Origin: Ulvibacter litoralis
Lineage (GTDB): Bacteria > Bacteroidota > Bacteroidia > Flavobacteriales > Flavobacteriaceae
Assembly (NCBI RefSeq): GCF_900102055.1
Contig: NZ_FNBA01000001.1
Coordinates: 769,085 to 833,084 of the forward strand
Direction of reading: 5' to 3'
DNA length: 64,000 bases
Under the pieces are notes generated by a model. The model did not search any database, was not told where the DNA came from, and saw only the letters and a list, made by a program, of their open reading frames with translations. Position numbers and translations under genes: made by a program. This document shows positions 33,859-42,506 of the stretch, piece after piece; the first letter of the stretch is position 1; the number at the start of each line of letters is the position of its first letter.

Positions 33859-36510
33859 CTATTTCCAAATAAGCGCCTTTTTTGAAGCGACTGTTGTTTG
33901 GTCATTAAAATGTTGGAACCGTGCTTTAAGCAATGTTTTTCTGCCATTTCGGTTTCTAGTGAATAACATCGTGGCTTTTTTTCCGTTGTGTTTTCTCCAA
34001 TAATACAGAAACAGATTGGCGTCTTTTTTATGTTCGGCAAAAATTCCTGGAATGGCGTAGTAATTGGAATATCCCAACTGTTTCCGAAGCCAATTAGACT
34101 GCACAATTAAATACCTCGGATTGTCAATGGTTTGAATAATTTCGTCCAAATACGTTACAAATTGAAGTTCTTCTTGTACCGTTGCACCCAATAAATAACA
34201 CGAAATCGCCCCTTTTTCAAAGGTTTCAATGCGTATTTTTAACTGTGTTTCAGGTGTGGTTATTATTTTCTTCTGACACATCGCTTGTACTACCGATGTT
34301 GCAATATTCCGAAGTTGACGGTCTTTACGACCAAATTTTAAATACAAGCGTATCGCTTTCCACAGTTTTGGTATAAACACAAATGCAAATCCTGAAGCAA
34401 TGGCGTAGAAAAAGTACAACATTCCTCTGGTTAAAAAAGCACCTATATTTTTTACAAAAAGTTCGGGTATTGTAATCAAAACAAGGGCTACAAGTTCTAA
34501 AAAAGCGAATTTCACCACATCTTGATAAAGTAACTTTTTCGGTTTTACAGTTCTTTTTTTAGAGCTGTATTCAATTTTTAATTCCCGCACCAAAACAGCT
34601 CCTTCAGTAATGGCTTGATTCCATCGTTTGGATACTGCTTCTCGATGAAGCGCTAAGCTTTTCATCTTCTTATTAAGCGAATCCGCTTGTAAATCCGCGT
34701 CTAAAATTCCAAACCGATCCGATCCGTTTTCAATATAAGGAGTGCCTTCTAACGAAACGCCACAAAAAGCATCAAAGCGCCGCAATAAAAGGGCGACATC
34801 GACCCCACCTTGCTCGTGGGTTGGGTCTAAACAGGCAATATGCCAAATGTTGGCGACCTTAAAAGGATTGGTTGGGAACACCCGAATAGCACGTCCTCGC
34901 ATCTGATTGGACATCACGAAAGAACCTACAAACGAAGCCAATATCAAGGTGTTAATTGCCGGTGCATCCCAGCCTTCGCCCAGCAACGATTTGGTTCCGA
35001 TTAAAATTTCAATATTCCCTGCTTCAAACAGCTGGGTGATTGTGCTTACAATCTCCTTTTTCCCTTGAGTTGTAGGCGTTATTACCGTAAAATTAGTGTC
35101 TGGTAAGGGTGTTTGGTTAAAATCTGCTTCGGAAAGAAGTTTTACTAATTCTGAAACGAGTTCTTGATGCACCACAACGAGGCTTCCCGTTAAAACGGCT
35201 ATTTTCGATTCTTGAACCGCAGGAATTTCACTCAATTGAAGGCGTAAATACTGGAAAATAGGAATTACCCCTAATTTGTTTATTTCTGAAAGTTTCGAAG
35301 CTTCATTAATGCTCAGAAACTCACTTCGAATGTAATCTGATAAAATCACCATTCGCAAATTGCGTTGCATGGCATCAGATTCGATGTTGACAATTTCTAC
35401 AATGCTTTTAAGTTTGTTCGGGCTTTGCGATAACGAACGGTAGAGCTTCTTTTCACCTTCAAGATTTACACGCTTTTTGTCGAACCCTCCAATTTTCCGC
35501 AAGTCTTTTTCAATAGAAGAAAGCAAGGATTCATTATCTACATACGTTTCCCTTTCTGTCACTAAAAGCGGTTGTAATAACGCTTCAACCCAGTGGTAAT
35601 TAAAAGAAGGATATGTTATTTTTTTGGTTGTTATTCCGAGTACGTTCGTTTTCTCTGGTGGAATAATCTTTCCGCAGGAATTTAGATAAATAAGCATTGC
35701 AGAATACAATTCTGGCTGACTAAAAATCTCTTCCAACGACGTTTCCGTAGCGCTATAAAAAGGATGCTGTGTTATAAATTGCTGAAGTTCTTCATTCTTC
35801 TGAAGGTCCAAAACAAACTGCAATAACTGCTCGCGATAGGTAATAATATCCTGAATTTGCGCTTTGGAAGGTTCTGAAAAATAGATGTAATCTTGATGCG
35901 GACATAAATTTCCTTCCTTCACCAATTCGGGCACGCCAATTTCCATATCGATAGGACCGCACAATTCAAAATACTTGGCGATTTCACTGTTTTCACTATC
36001 GTAAGGAGGCGTTGCTGTAAGCGAAATTAAGACACATTCTGGCAATTGCTTTAACGAGAAAAGTGGCTTCCACCATTCGTTTTTAAGGTGATGCGCCTCG
36101 TCTAATACAATGGTTTCAATATTCGCAGCTTCAAAAAAAGCAAGAAGTTCCGCGTCCGAACTTTCTAGATTATTTTTATAAAAAGAATGCAACGATTGAT
36201 ACGTAGAAAATGTAAGCGTTTCTGGATTTTTAATATCGAAAGAGGTTTCAACAGCAGACTCGTCTTTCACAAAACATTCCAACATACGCTCGTTCCACTG
36301 GTTCCGAATGGTAAGTGTAGGCGCCAATACAAGGGTCTTTTTTGAAATTTGACCAATCATTTCCAGCCCTAAAACCGTTTTCCCAGAACCAGGAGGTGCG
36401 ACTACATGAAGGTGATTGTCATTTTTATGGGTTTCAAAACCTTCTAAAAACCGTTTTTGGTAGGTTCTCCATGAATATTTAAAACGAAATGTGTGTGATA
36501 GCGGGCTCAA
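33859..36510 (-). CDS. Large superfamily 2 helicase with C-terminal membrane segments
   Basis: An 883-residue DEAD/DEAH-type helicase. Motif I is APPGSGKTVLG near residue 40, motif II LDEAHH near 137, motif III SLTATPP near 165, and the second RecA lobe ends with GTKSLLGEGWDAPAIN near 505 and QMRGRAIRV (motif VI) near 535. After the motor, residues about 660-710 contain two strongly hydrophobic stretches (FLELVALVLITIPELF and MLYFFYAIASGFAFVFI), then a soluble tail of about 170 residues. It appears to start at a TTG, since no ATG precedes the motor. It lies between hemF and hemB in opposite orientation. Role unknown; defence or RNA processing are possibilities. Confidence 0.8.
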   Translation of the reverse strand: MSPLSHTFRFKYSWRTYQKRFLEGFETHKNDNHLHVVAPPGSGKTVLGLEMIGQISKKTLVLAPTLTIRNQWNERMLECFVKDESAVETSFDIKNPETLTFSTYQSLHSFYKNNLESSDAELLAFFEAANIETIVLDEAHHLKNEWWKPLFSLKQLPECVLISLTATPPYDSENSEIAKYFELCGPIDMEIGVPELVKEGNLCPHQDYIYFSEPSKAQIQDIITYREQLLQFVLDLQKNEELQQFITQHPFYSATETSLEEIFSQPELYSAMLIYLNSCGKIIPPEKTNVLGITTKKITYPSFNYHWVEALLQPLLVTERETYVDNESLLSSIEKDLRKIGGFDKKRVNLEGEKKLYRSLSQSPNKLKSIVEIVNIESDAMQRNLRMVILSDYIRSEFLSINEASKLSEINKLGVIPIFQYLRLQLSEIPAVQESKIAVLTGSLVVVHQELVSELVKLLSEADFNQTPLPDTNFTVITPTTQGKKEIVSTITQLFEAGNIEILIGTKSLLGEGWDAPAINTLILASFVGSFVMSNQMRGRAIRVFPTNPFKVANIWHIACLDPTHEQGGVDVALLLRRFDAFCGVSLEGTPYIENGSDRFGILDADLQADSLNKKMKSLALHREAVSKRWNQAITEGAVLVRELKIEYSSKKRTVKPKKLLYQDVVKFAFLELVALVLITIPELFVKNIGAFLTRGMLYFFYAIASGFAFVFIPKLWKAIRLYLKFGRKDRQLRNIATSVVQAMCQKKIITTPETQLKIRIETFEKGAISCYLLGATVQEELQFVTYLDEIIQTIDNPRYLIVQSNWLRKQLGYSNYYAIPGIFAEHKKDANLFLYYWRKHNGKKATMLFTRNRNGRKTLLKARFQHFNDQTTVASKKALIWK

Positions 36511-36516
36511 TATGCT

Positions 36517-36544
36517 TTTGACTCAATTTATAATAGTAAATTTG
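36517..36544 (+). promoter_or_regulatory. Promoter of hemB
   Basis: TTTG at 36517-36520 and TAAATTTG at 36537-36544 are correctly spaced, giving a leader of about 19 bases. It also overlaps the region just upstream of the divergent helicase start. Confidence 0.65.
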
Positions 36545-36567
36545 TAGCTCTAAAAATAGTCATTTCT

Positions 36568-37557
36568 ATGTACCCATTACGAAGAAACCGCAGATTACGT
36601 CAAAGCGATGCCATTAGAAGCCTCGTGAGAGAAACCATTATCACTCCAAACGATTTTATAGTCCCTCTTTTTGTTACTGAAGGGAAAGGAATTAAAGAAG
36701 AAATTGCTTCTATGCCGAATTACTACAGGTATAGTCTAGATCTATTAGCTGTGGAAGCAAAAGAATTATGGTCGTTAGGCCTTAAATCGGTCTTATTATT
36801 TGTGAAAGTATCAGATTCGTTGAAGGATAATTCTGGAACTGAAGCTTTAAATGTAGATGGATTAATGCAACGCGCCATTAAAACGGTTAAAAATGCGGTT
36901 CCTGAAATGTTGGTCATGACAGACGTTGCCTTAGATCCGTATTCTATATATGGTCACGACGGAATTGTTTCCGGAGGAAAAATTTTAAACGACGATTCGA
37001 GTGCTGTTTTAGCCGAAATGGCCTTATCACACGCAAAAGCGGGCGCCGACATTGTAGCACCGAGTGATATGATGGACGGTCGTATTTTTGAAATGCGTAC
37101 CCTTCTGGAAGACGAAGGTTTTTACGACACCGGAATTATGAGTTACAGTGCAAAATATGCTTCTGCTTTTTACGGTCCGTTTCGTGATGCTTTAGATTCT
37201 GCTCCTGTCGATATTCAAGACATTCCGAAGGACAAACAAACCTATCAAATGGATTATGCCAATCGCGATGAAGCCATTCGTGAAACCCTGATGGATATTG
37301 AAGAGGGCGCCGATATTGTCATGGTAAAACCAGGATTGTGCTATTTAGACATTGTTCGAGACATCAAAAACGCTGTCGATGTACCTGTTGCTGTATATCA
37401 AGTAAGTGGCGAATACGCGATGCTGAAAGCTGCGGCTGAAAGAGGCTGGTTGAATCACGACGCTGTGATGATGGAACAAGTAACTGCGATTAAAAGAGCG
37501 GGTGCTAGCATGATGGCAAGCTATTTCGCGAAAGATGTTGTCAAGCTAATTTCTTGA
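36568..37557 (+). CDS. hemB: Delta-aminolevulinic acid dehydratase HemB
   Basis: A 329-residue enzyme that condenses two aminolevulinates into porphobilinogen. The N-terminal arm MYPLRRNRRLRQSDAIR, the ALAD block GADIVAPSDMMDGRI near 155, and the active-site lysine in IVMVKPGLCYLDI near 252 are clear. The cysteine triad of zinc enzymes is replaced by TDVALDPYSIYGHDG near 113, with Asp and Ala, so it should be a magnesium-type enzyme. It is transcribed separately from the hemACDE operon. Confidence 0.96.
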   Translation: MYPLRRNRRLRQSDAIRSLVRETIITPNDFIVPLFVTEGKGIKEEIASMPNYYRYSLDLLAVEAKELWSLGLKSVLLFVKVSDSLKDNSGTEALNVDGLMQRAIKTVKNAVPEMLVMTDVALDPYSIYGHDGIVSGGKILNDDSSAVLAEMALSHAKAGADIVAPSDMMDGRIFEMRTLLEDEGFYDTGIMSYSAKYASAFYGPFRDALDSAPVDIQDIPKDKQTYQMDYANRDEAIRETLMDIEEGADIVMVKPGLCYLDIVRDIKNAVDVPVAVYQVSGEYAMLKAAAERGWLNHDAVMMEQVTAIKRAGASMMASYFAKDVVKLIS

Positions 37558-37559
37558 TT

Positions 37560-38072
37560 GTGAAAAAACTCTTACTAATAACCTTCTTTCTTTTTGCCGT
37601 GAACTCATTTGCGCAACAGGCGAATGCAAAAGACGCTTTCTTAGTAAAATGGGAAAATTCTAAGGATTATTTGATTGCAATTTCCGAAGCAATGCCGGAA
37701 GACAACTACAGTTTTAAACCTACGGAACGGCAAATGAGTTTTAAAGAACAGCTCATTCACATTAAAGGCAATATGGATTGGCTCAGTACAAGTTACTTCT
37801 CTGAGGAAGAATTTAAAAAGGAAGTTTCAGATATACCGGCTACAAAAAAGGAGACTATTGCATTGGTATCTAACGCTTTTGATTTTGTTTCAGAAATAAT
37901 TAAAAACACTTCCGAAGCAGAACTAAATGAAACTGTTTCGTTTTTTTCTGGCCCTAAAAGCAAGCTTCAAATCTTAAATCTACTACAAGATCATGTGACA
38001 CATCATAGAGGACAATTGATTGTTTATCTTAATTTAAATGAAATTGAGCCTCCTCAATATGTTGGGTGGTAA
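37560..38072 (+). CDS. Exported DinB-family protein
   Basis: A 170-residue protein of the DinB/YfiT four-helix fold, preceded by a signal peptide (about 20 residues), which is unusual because most members are cytoplasmic. The metal-binding histidines are seen in EQLIHIKGNMDWL and DHVTHHRGQLIVYL. GTG at 37560 is the preferred start, two bases after the hemB stop. Relatives are metal-dependent thiol transferases, but the substrate here is unknown. It converges on the gene at 38083 with ten bases between. Confidence 0.82.
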   Translation: MKKLLLITFFLFAVNSFAQQANAKDAFLVKWENSKDYLIAISEAMPEDNYSFKPTERQMSFKEQLIHIKGNMDWLSTSYFSEEEFKKEVSDIPATKKETIALVSNAFDFVSEIIKNTSEAELNETVSFFSGPKSKLQILNLLQDHVTHHRGQLIVYLNLNEIEPPQYVGW

Positions 38073-38082
38073 AACTGATTTC

Positions 38083-39432
38083 TTAGTTTAACGCAAAATC
38101 TTTAATTATTTTTTTACCGCCAAGGTCGTAGTTTAGTCCGATGGTGGAAACCACATTGCCGTTAATTTCGGTATTTTGATCAAAATTTTGTCCAAACGTA
38201 TAGGTCAGTAATAGGGTATCGGTTAGTTTATATTCTAGGGTCAACACCGCTTTTAAATCTTCAATGTTTTCTTCGGAATTGGTCGTTTCAAATGCGCTAC
38301 TTGTAGAAGAAGTTACATTCTGAAAACGGAAAATAGCTTCTCCTGAAAGAGAAAATCGTCCTGTTTGAAAGGCAATTTTAGCACCCGCATCTATATTTTG
38401 AGTTTCGCTATTGGTAGCAACGATTCTATTTTCAAGATAGCGTACCACTCCTAAAAATTCGAATTGATCGCTTTTGGTACGGTACGAAGGTGTGAGCCAA
38501 ACGCCCCATTTGTGAATGTAACTGTTGTTAAATTTACTCTCTTGAAAATCGAGTGCCATCGCAGAAGAAAATTCTAAATAAAAGCCTTTGTAATTTGTTT
38601 CTTGTTCAACAATTAATGCCTCCACTTTAGCCGCTTTTTCTTTCAGTTTTTGCTCAATACCGACAGTTTTGTCTGATAGAATTTTACTTAGATTTTTAAA
38701 AACTTCTGCTGCAAATGTATTGGGCGCCTGAATTAGATACACCTCTTCAAACAATGAGGGAAGCACTTCTTCGGTATAAATTTTTCGAGCCATTTCTTCT
38801 ACTTCAGTACTTAGGTCTTGGGTGTCAAAAAACAGTTCTAATTCAGCATTAAATTTTTCTTTTAGTTCATCGGCATCATTGATGGATGGGTTTTCTGCCA
38901 ACACTTGGAATAAAGGTTGGTAAGCTCCTAAAATGGAACGTTGTGTTTTCTTTAATTCTGAAACCGCAGTCATCAGTTTTGAGCGATTCTCTTTGGAAGG
39001 GCTTCCTTTAAAAAGAAAAGTTCTGTACCCAATTCCCATTCTCGTTCCATTAACAATACTATCTAACTCCGAGTTTATATCGATGGTGGCAATAGAAACT
39101 GATGAATTCTGCAATACATTACTCGCTATGTTTTTTGAATTAATTAGATCTTCAAATGAAAGTTTTGGATGTGCCGCCAACCAAAAAGGAGTAAACTCTA
39201 AGGCGACATTTTGCGGAATTGAAAAGCCTTCAGTATTGCTTAAATTTTCGAACAAACTGGCCTGAAAAGCTTCATACGAAGTGGGACGTGCAATTTCTGC
39301 CGGTTGTATTCCCAAAATGGTAAACGCAGGTGAAGACGGCGCTTTCAGCTCGGTTAAGTCAATTTTCTGACTCTGAACCAACGCAGTACAAAACAGAAAG
39401 AGTATCGTTACAAAAAATGAAGTCTTTCTCAT
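38083..39432 (-). CDS. Exported protein with probable C-terminal outer-membrane barrel, unknown function
   Basis: A 449-residue protein with a signal peptide (about 21 residues), a helical, charged middle portion (about 60-270) and alternating amphipathic strands from about 275 to the C-terminus (for example GFYLEFSSAMALDF and TIGLNYDLGG), suggesting a barrel. I recognise no family. Its ATG overlaps the stop of the 112-residue gene by one base, so the two are translated together and probably work together. Confidence 0.7.
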   Translation of the reverse strand: MRKTSFFVTILFLFCTALVQSQKIDLTELKAPSSPAFTILGIQPAEIARPTSYEAFQASLFENLSNTEGFSIPQNVALEFTPFWLAAHPKLSFEDLINSKNIASNVLQNSSVSIATIDINSELDSIVNGTRMGIGYRTFLFKGSPSKENRSKLMTAVSELKKTQRSILGAYQPLFQVLAENPSINDADELKEKFNAELELFFDTQDLSTEVEEMARKIYTEEVLPSLFEEVYLIQAPNTFAAEVFKNLSKILSDKTVGIEQKLKEKAAKVEALIVEQETNYKGFYLEFSSAMALDFQESKFNNSYIHKWGVWLTPSYRTKSDQFEFLGVVRYLENRIVATNSETQNIDAGAKIAFQTGRFSLSGEAIFRFQNVTSSTSSAFETTNSEENIEDLKAVLTLEYKLTDTLLLTYTFGQNFDQNTEINGNVVSTIGLNYDLGGKKIIKDFALN

Positions 39433-39770
39433 TATGTAAAATATATTTGAGTTGAATAAAAAATAGTTCCGTTGTCCTCCGCTACTTCTTCCCTATAGGT
39501 TGCTACTTCAATATTGTTAATCAAATACGTAATACTCGTGGCATTAGTATGTTGGTTTGTATCTGTTACGATGGAACCAATAAGAATGAATTTTCCCTCC
39601 ATTTTAGCACCCGTTCCAACTTGAGTGTTTACTAAGTTTCCGGTGTGGTAGTTTCCCTCTATATCTTTAAAAGAAGAACTTCCGTCTTGTCCTTCCCCAA
39701 ATTTTATAGTCAAATAATATCGTTTCCCTGAGTCTACATTAAAGCTAATGTCGTTTCTAATTAGTTTCAT
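39432..39770 (-). CDS. Small beta-rich protein of unknown function
   Basis: A 112-residue protein without signal peptide, rich in short strands (RYYLTIKFGEG, EGKFILIGSIVTD, TSITYLINNIEVATY) and Gly/Asn/Thr. I do not recognise it. It is translationally coupled to the putative barrel protein that follows. The region before it (39771-40048) has a TATATTTG element at 39922 and an inverted repeat. Confidence 0.6.
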   Translation of the reverse strand: MKLIRNDISFNVDSGKRYYLTIKFGEGQDGSSSFKDIEGNYHTGNLVNTQVGTGAKMEGKFILIGSIVTDTNQHTNATSITYLINNIEVATYREEVAEDNGTIFYSTQIYFT

Positions 39771-39917
39771 TGGTTTTCGATTTTTATGCTGTTGATTATT
39801 GTATCAAAAACAAGCACGTTTGGATACTCAATCACTACAACAAGGAGTAATACCGTTTTTTAATCTTAAATTTCAATTGGGGAAAAGACTAACGATGCGC
39901 TAATTTACACCATACAA

Positions 39918-39952
39918 TGTTCAAATATAGGTTTTATATGATCTTTTGAACA
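39918..39952. promoter_or_regulatory. Inverted repeat over a -7 element upstream of the 39432-39770 gene
   Basis: TGTTCAAA (39918-39925) and TTTGAACA (39945-39952) form a perfect 8-base inverted repeat. The left arm overlaps TATATTTG (39922-39929, minus strand), an exact TAnnTTTG. The leader would be about 145 bases. Confidence 0.4.
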
Positions 39953-40048
39953 GCTATTTAAGCATCTTATTTATAGCGCTTAACACTTTGATATTGAATT
40001 AAATGTATGGATTTTTAATTACTTCAGCAATTTTTTATAAATGCAGTC

Positions 40049-41248
40049 TTAAAAATGAATATCAAACCCAAATCTAAAGTCAATAGAATCGTTAGTACCA
40101 TCTAGAGTGCTATAACTTAAATCGCTTTGCACCTTAAGTTTATGGCCTACAAGGTATTTTGACCCTCCTAGCGTATATTGTTTTCTTGTAAAATTGGTAG
40201 TACTGTAAAGATCTAAGGTTGTACATCGTCCGGCAATTTCGTAGTTATTTTTAAACAAATATCCTGCTTGAAAGTTAAGAGCATTTCCAGTTAACACCCT
40301 AGCACCGGTCGGGGTTGTCCCATCTACATCTAGTGCTATAGGCTGGGCTGCTTCTCTGTTAGCATATTCAGCCATAAAAGAGAACCCTTGGTATTTAAAC
40401 ATAGCATCGGCAAAAATAGTGGTAATGTTTGTCTCATATAAGGAGCCATCAGATTTCAACATATAATCTCCTAAACCGCTTCTTTCTCTTACTGCATTTT
40501 CATTGAAATTATAGGTAAAGCCAACCATTAATTTGGGATGAGCCTCTCGTTGTAAATCTGCCTGAATATAATCGCCCTTCGATATAAATTCACCGAAAGG
40601 CAAAAACTCTAAACGTCCTGTATACTGTAAGCCTCCATTGTTTCCCTCTGTTACATTACGTCCTTCACCTTGGGTGATGGCAAGTTTTTCTCGCATTAAA
40701 AATTGATTTCCTAGAGTTGTTTTATGACGTAGTTGAATTCCTAAATCACGATCAATATTAAAACGACTATTCAATAAAGAGCGGTCTATAAGTTGAAGAT
40801 TGGCAGAAGACACCACACGCTCTATGTTTCCGGGTAACTTAGCTTGCCCTGCCCAAAGCTCAAAGTCTTTAGCAAAATTCCACATAATTACCGCATCAAA
40901 AATAATATTTGGGGTGTCTCTGTTATATTGGTTTGCGCCAGCAACATCCCTATTTGATAGGCCTAATTCAAGTTTAAATTTTAGTTTTGGACTATAAGCA
41001 AACCCATCAAATTTAAGTCGGGCACGGCGTACCATAAAATTATGTTCTGGACTTTCATATTGTAACCCGTCATGATTCCATGAAGATTCTGATCGGACTT
41101 GAAATCTTGGCGCAAATTTTATACTAAAAGAGCTGTCTTTTGCCGTAACGTTTATGAGTCCTTTCCCAAAAGAAGTTGTACTTATTTCTTGTGCGTTTAC
41201 TGAAATAAATATGCTTATAAGTAAGACAAATGTAACTTTAAATTTCAC
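40049..41248 (-). CDS. Phosphate-selective porin (OprO/OprP family)
   Basis: A 399-residue outer-membrane barrel with a signal peptide (about 19 residues). The N-terminal strands SIKFAPRFQVRSESSW and MVRRARLKFDGFAYSPKLKFKLEL match the OprO/OprP family, which passes phosphate or polyphosphate, and the C-terminus ends in a strand with Phe (RFGFDIHF). It starts with GTG. A Pho-box-like repeat in its promoter fits induction under phosphate starvation. Confidence 0.88.
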   Translation of the reverse strand: MKFKVTFVLLISIFISVNAQEISTTSFGKGLINVTAKDSSFSIKFAPRFQVRSESSWNHDGLQYESPEHNFMVRRARLKFDGFAYSPKLKFKLELGLSNRDVAGANQYNRDTPNIIFDAVIMWNFAKDFELWAGQAKLPGNIERVVSSANLQLIDRSLLNSRFNIDRDLGIQLRHKTTLGNQFLMREKLAITQGEGRNVTEGNNGGLQYTGRLEFLPFGEFISKGDYIQADLQREAHPKLMVGFTYNFNENAVRERSGLGDYMLKSDGSLYETNITTIFADAMFKYQGFSFMAEYANREAAQPIALDVDGTTPTGARVLTGNALNFQAGYLFKNNYEIAGRCTTLDLYSTTNFTRKQYTLGGSKYLVGHKLKVQSDLSYSTLDGTNDSIDFRFGFDIHF

Positions 41249-41271
41249 TTTGATAATGGCTTATTTGTCGC

Positions 41272-41300
41272 TAAAAGTAGCTAATTAATATGTTAACAAA
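41272..41300 (-). promoter_or_regulatory. Promoter of the porin gene
   Basis: On the minus strand TTTG (41297-41300) and TACTTTTA (41272-41279, seven of eight consensus bases) are spaced 21 apart, giving a leader of about 17 bases. Confidence 0.55.
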
Positions 41301-41318
41301 ACGTTTCCTTAATGTTAA
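41290..41318. promoter_or_regulatory. Pho-box-like direct repeat
   Basis: TTAACAT on the minus strand occurs at 41312-41318 and 41290-41296, exactly 22 bases apart, with a degenerate GAAACGT midway at 41301-41307. The 11-base period of 7-mers is that of Pho boxes, and TTAACA repeats are the form bound by PhoP in Bacillus. It overlaps the -33 element of a phosphate-type porin gene. Confidence 0.55.
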
Positions 41319-41440
41319 TATAAAAAACACGAACAAATTCTTAAAAATGAAGCGATAGGGTTTTTCCCTTAAAACAACCATTTCAGAACAAAGACTCAAA
41401 TAATTAGCAAAATTTTAAACTTTTAAAAAAATTAATGATA

Positions 41441-41448
41441 TACATTTG
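41441..41448 (+). promoter_or_regulatory. -7 promoter element of the small exported protein gene
   Basis: TACATTTG matches TAnnTTTG exactly. It lies four bases before the GTG at 41453 and downstream of an in-frame ATG at 41435, so that ATG would not be in the message. Confidence 0.5.
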
Positions 41449-41452
41449 TCGC

Positions 41453-41806
41453 GTGAAACATTTAAAAACATTCGGAAGTATCTTTTTCCTTTTAGCCTTT
41501 CTTCTGGCTTCAAGTCCGACTGTTTTTGGTTTTTCTGAAACTGTTACTGAAACTTCTTCAAAAAAGACAAATACGTACAAAGCGGCTTCAACCGACAGCA
41601 CGATTTATTTTGAAGAAATTAATGGTTCTGAAGGGTTTCACCATTTTTTAGAACTTAATTATTCACCTTCTCCTTTCATTTACTCAAAAACCTACGAACT
41701 AGGCTTTGAAAAAAGAAAGCGGATTTCTTATATCAATTCTGCCCATGTTCCGGACCAACGGATACGCATAGGGCAACACATTTTTCCATTCCATTTTTTC
41801 TGGTAA
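41453..41806 (+). CDS. Small exported protein of unknown function
   Basis: A 117-residue protein with a signal peptide of about 25 residues (KHLKTFGSIFFLLAFLLA) and a short polar mature part ending in aromatic and basic residues (QHIFPFHFFW). I recognise no family. The start chosen is GTG at 41453, because a perfect -7 promoter element sits between it and the upstream ATG at 41435. It is divergent from the porin gene. Confidence 0.6.
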   Translation: MKHLKTFGSIFFLLAFLLASSPTVFGFSETVTETSSKKTNTYKAASTDSTIYFEEINGSEGFHHFLELNYSPSPFIYSKTYELGFEKRKRISYINSAHVPDQRIRIGQHIFPFHFFW

Positions 41807-41910
41807 TTACTTGTATATCTTTCGTTTAAATCCTTTTAAACAAAGGTCATTTCCTCGTTTTACGGGATTTGTATGCAATAAAATTATTCAAATTAAAAAA
41901 CATAGTACCC

Positions 41911-42381
41911 ATGGAAAAAAGTTCAATCATCACAGATATTGTACTAACATTATTAGTTGTAGTACCCATCGCTTATCTTATATTACACATTTCAGGAAGA
42001 GATAAAAAAGTACAAAAAACCATTACGAATCTCGCTACTTCAAACGGTTTAAACTTAAGCAATTTTGAAATTAGTGGAAATCTCGTTTTAGGAATTGACG
42101 ACACTCATAAAAAACTAATTTATTCAAACAGAAAACGACTTGAAGACGATTTTAAAGTAGTCGATTTAGCCGAGTTAAACGAGTGTAGAATTAAAACCAC
42201 ACACCTCACTAAAACAACGCTAGGTTGGGTTGGATTAGAGTTGGTAGGGAAAAATTCTAAACAGGAAATTGTTTTTTATGAAGAAGAAAATGAAGAAGGA
42301 CCACACATTGAGTCTGGTGCTTGTCTGCAACTTGCAAGAAAATGGGAGAAACTAATTACTCCTTTAACCAAAGCAGCATAA
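41911..42381 (+). CDS. Single-pass membrane protein of unknown function
   Basis: A 156-residue protein with one N-terminal helix (about residues 8-29) and a cytoplasmic domain with regular strands (LSNFEISGNLVLGIDD, KLIYSNRKRLEDDF, KVVDLAELNECRI), somewhat like a PH-type fold. No family is recognised with confidence. The ATG at 41911 is preferred over 41869, which adds 14 residues before the helix. It is followed by a strong branched terminator. Confidence 0.6.
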   Translation: MEKSSIITDIVLTLLVVVPIAYLILHISGRDKKVQKTITNLATSNGLNLSNFEISGNLVLGIDDTHKKLIYSNRKRLEDDFKVVDLAELNECRIKTTHLTKTTLGWVGLELVGKNSKQEIVFYEEENEEGPHIESGACLQLARKWEKLITPLTKAA

Positions 42382-42394
42382 GTAAAAGAAAAGA

Positions 42395-42473
42395 GCTGTC
42401 TAAAAAGTAAAAACAATCCGTTTGTCTAGTCGAACGGACCATAAAACATACTTTCTAGACAGCCTTTTTTTTT
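42395..42473 (+). terminator. Branched terminator
   Basis: Outer arms GCTGTCTA (42395-42402) and TAGACAGC (42456-42463) enclose a second hairpin TCCGTT/AACGGA (42417-42438), followed by nine T residues. The arm resembles that at 15824. Confidence 0.8.
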
Positions 42474-42506
42474 GTATTTTGGAGCCTCCTCACAAAGCTT
42501 CAAACT

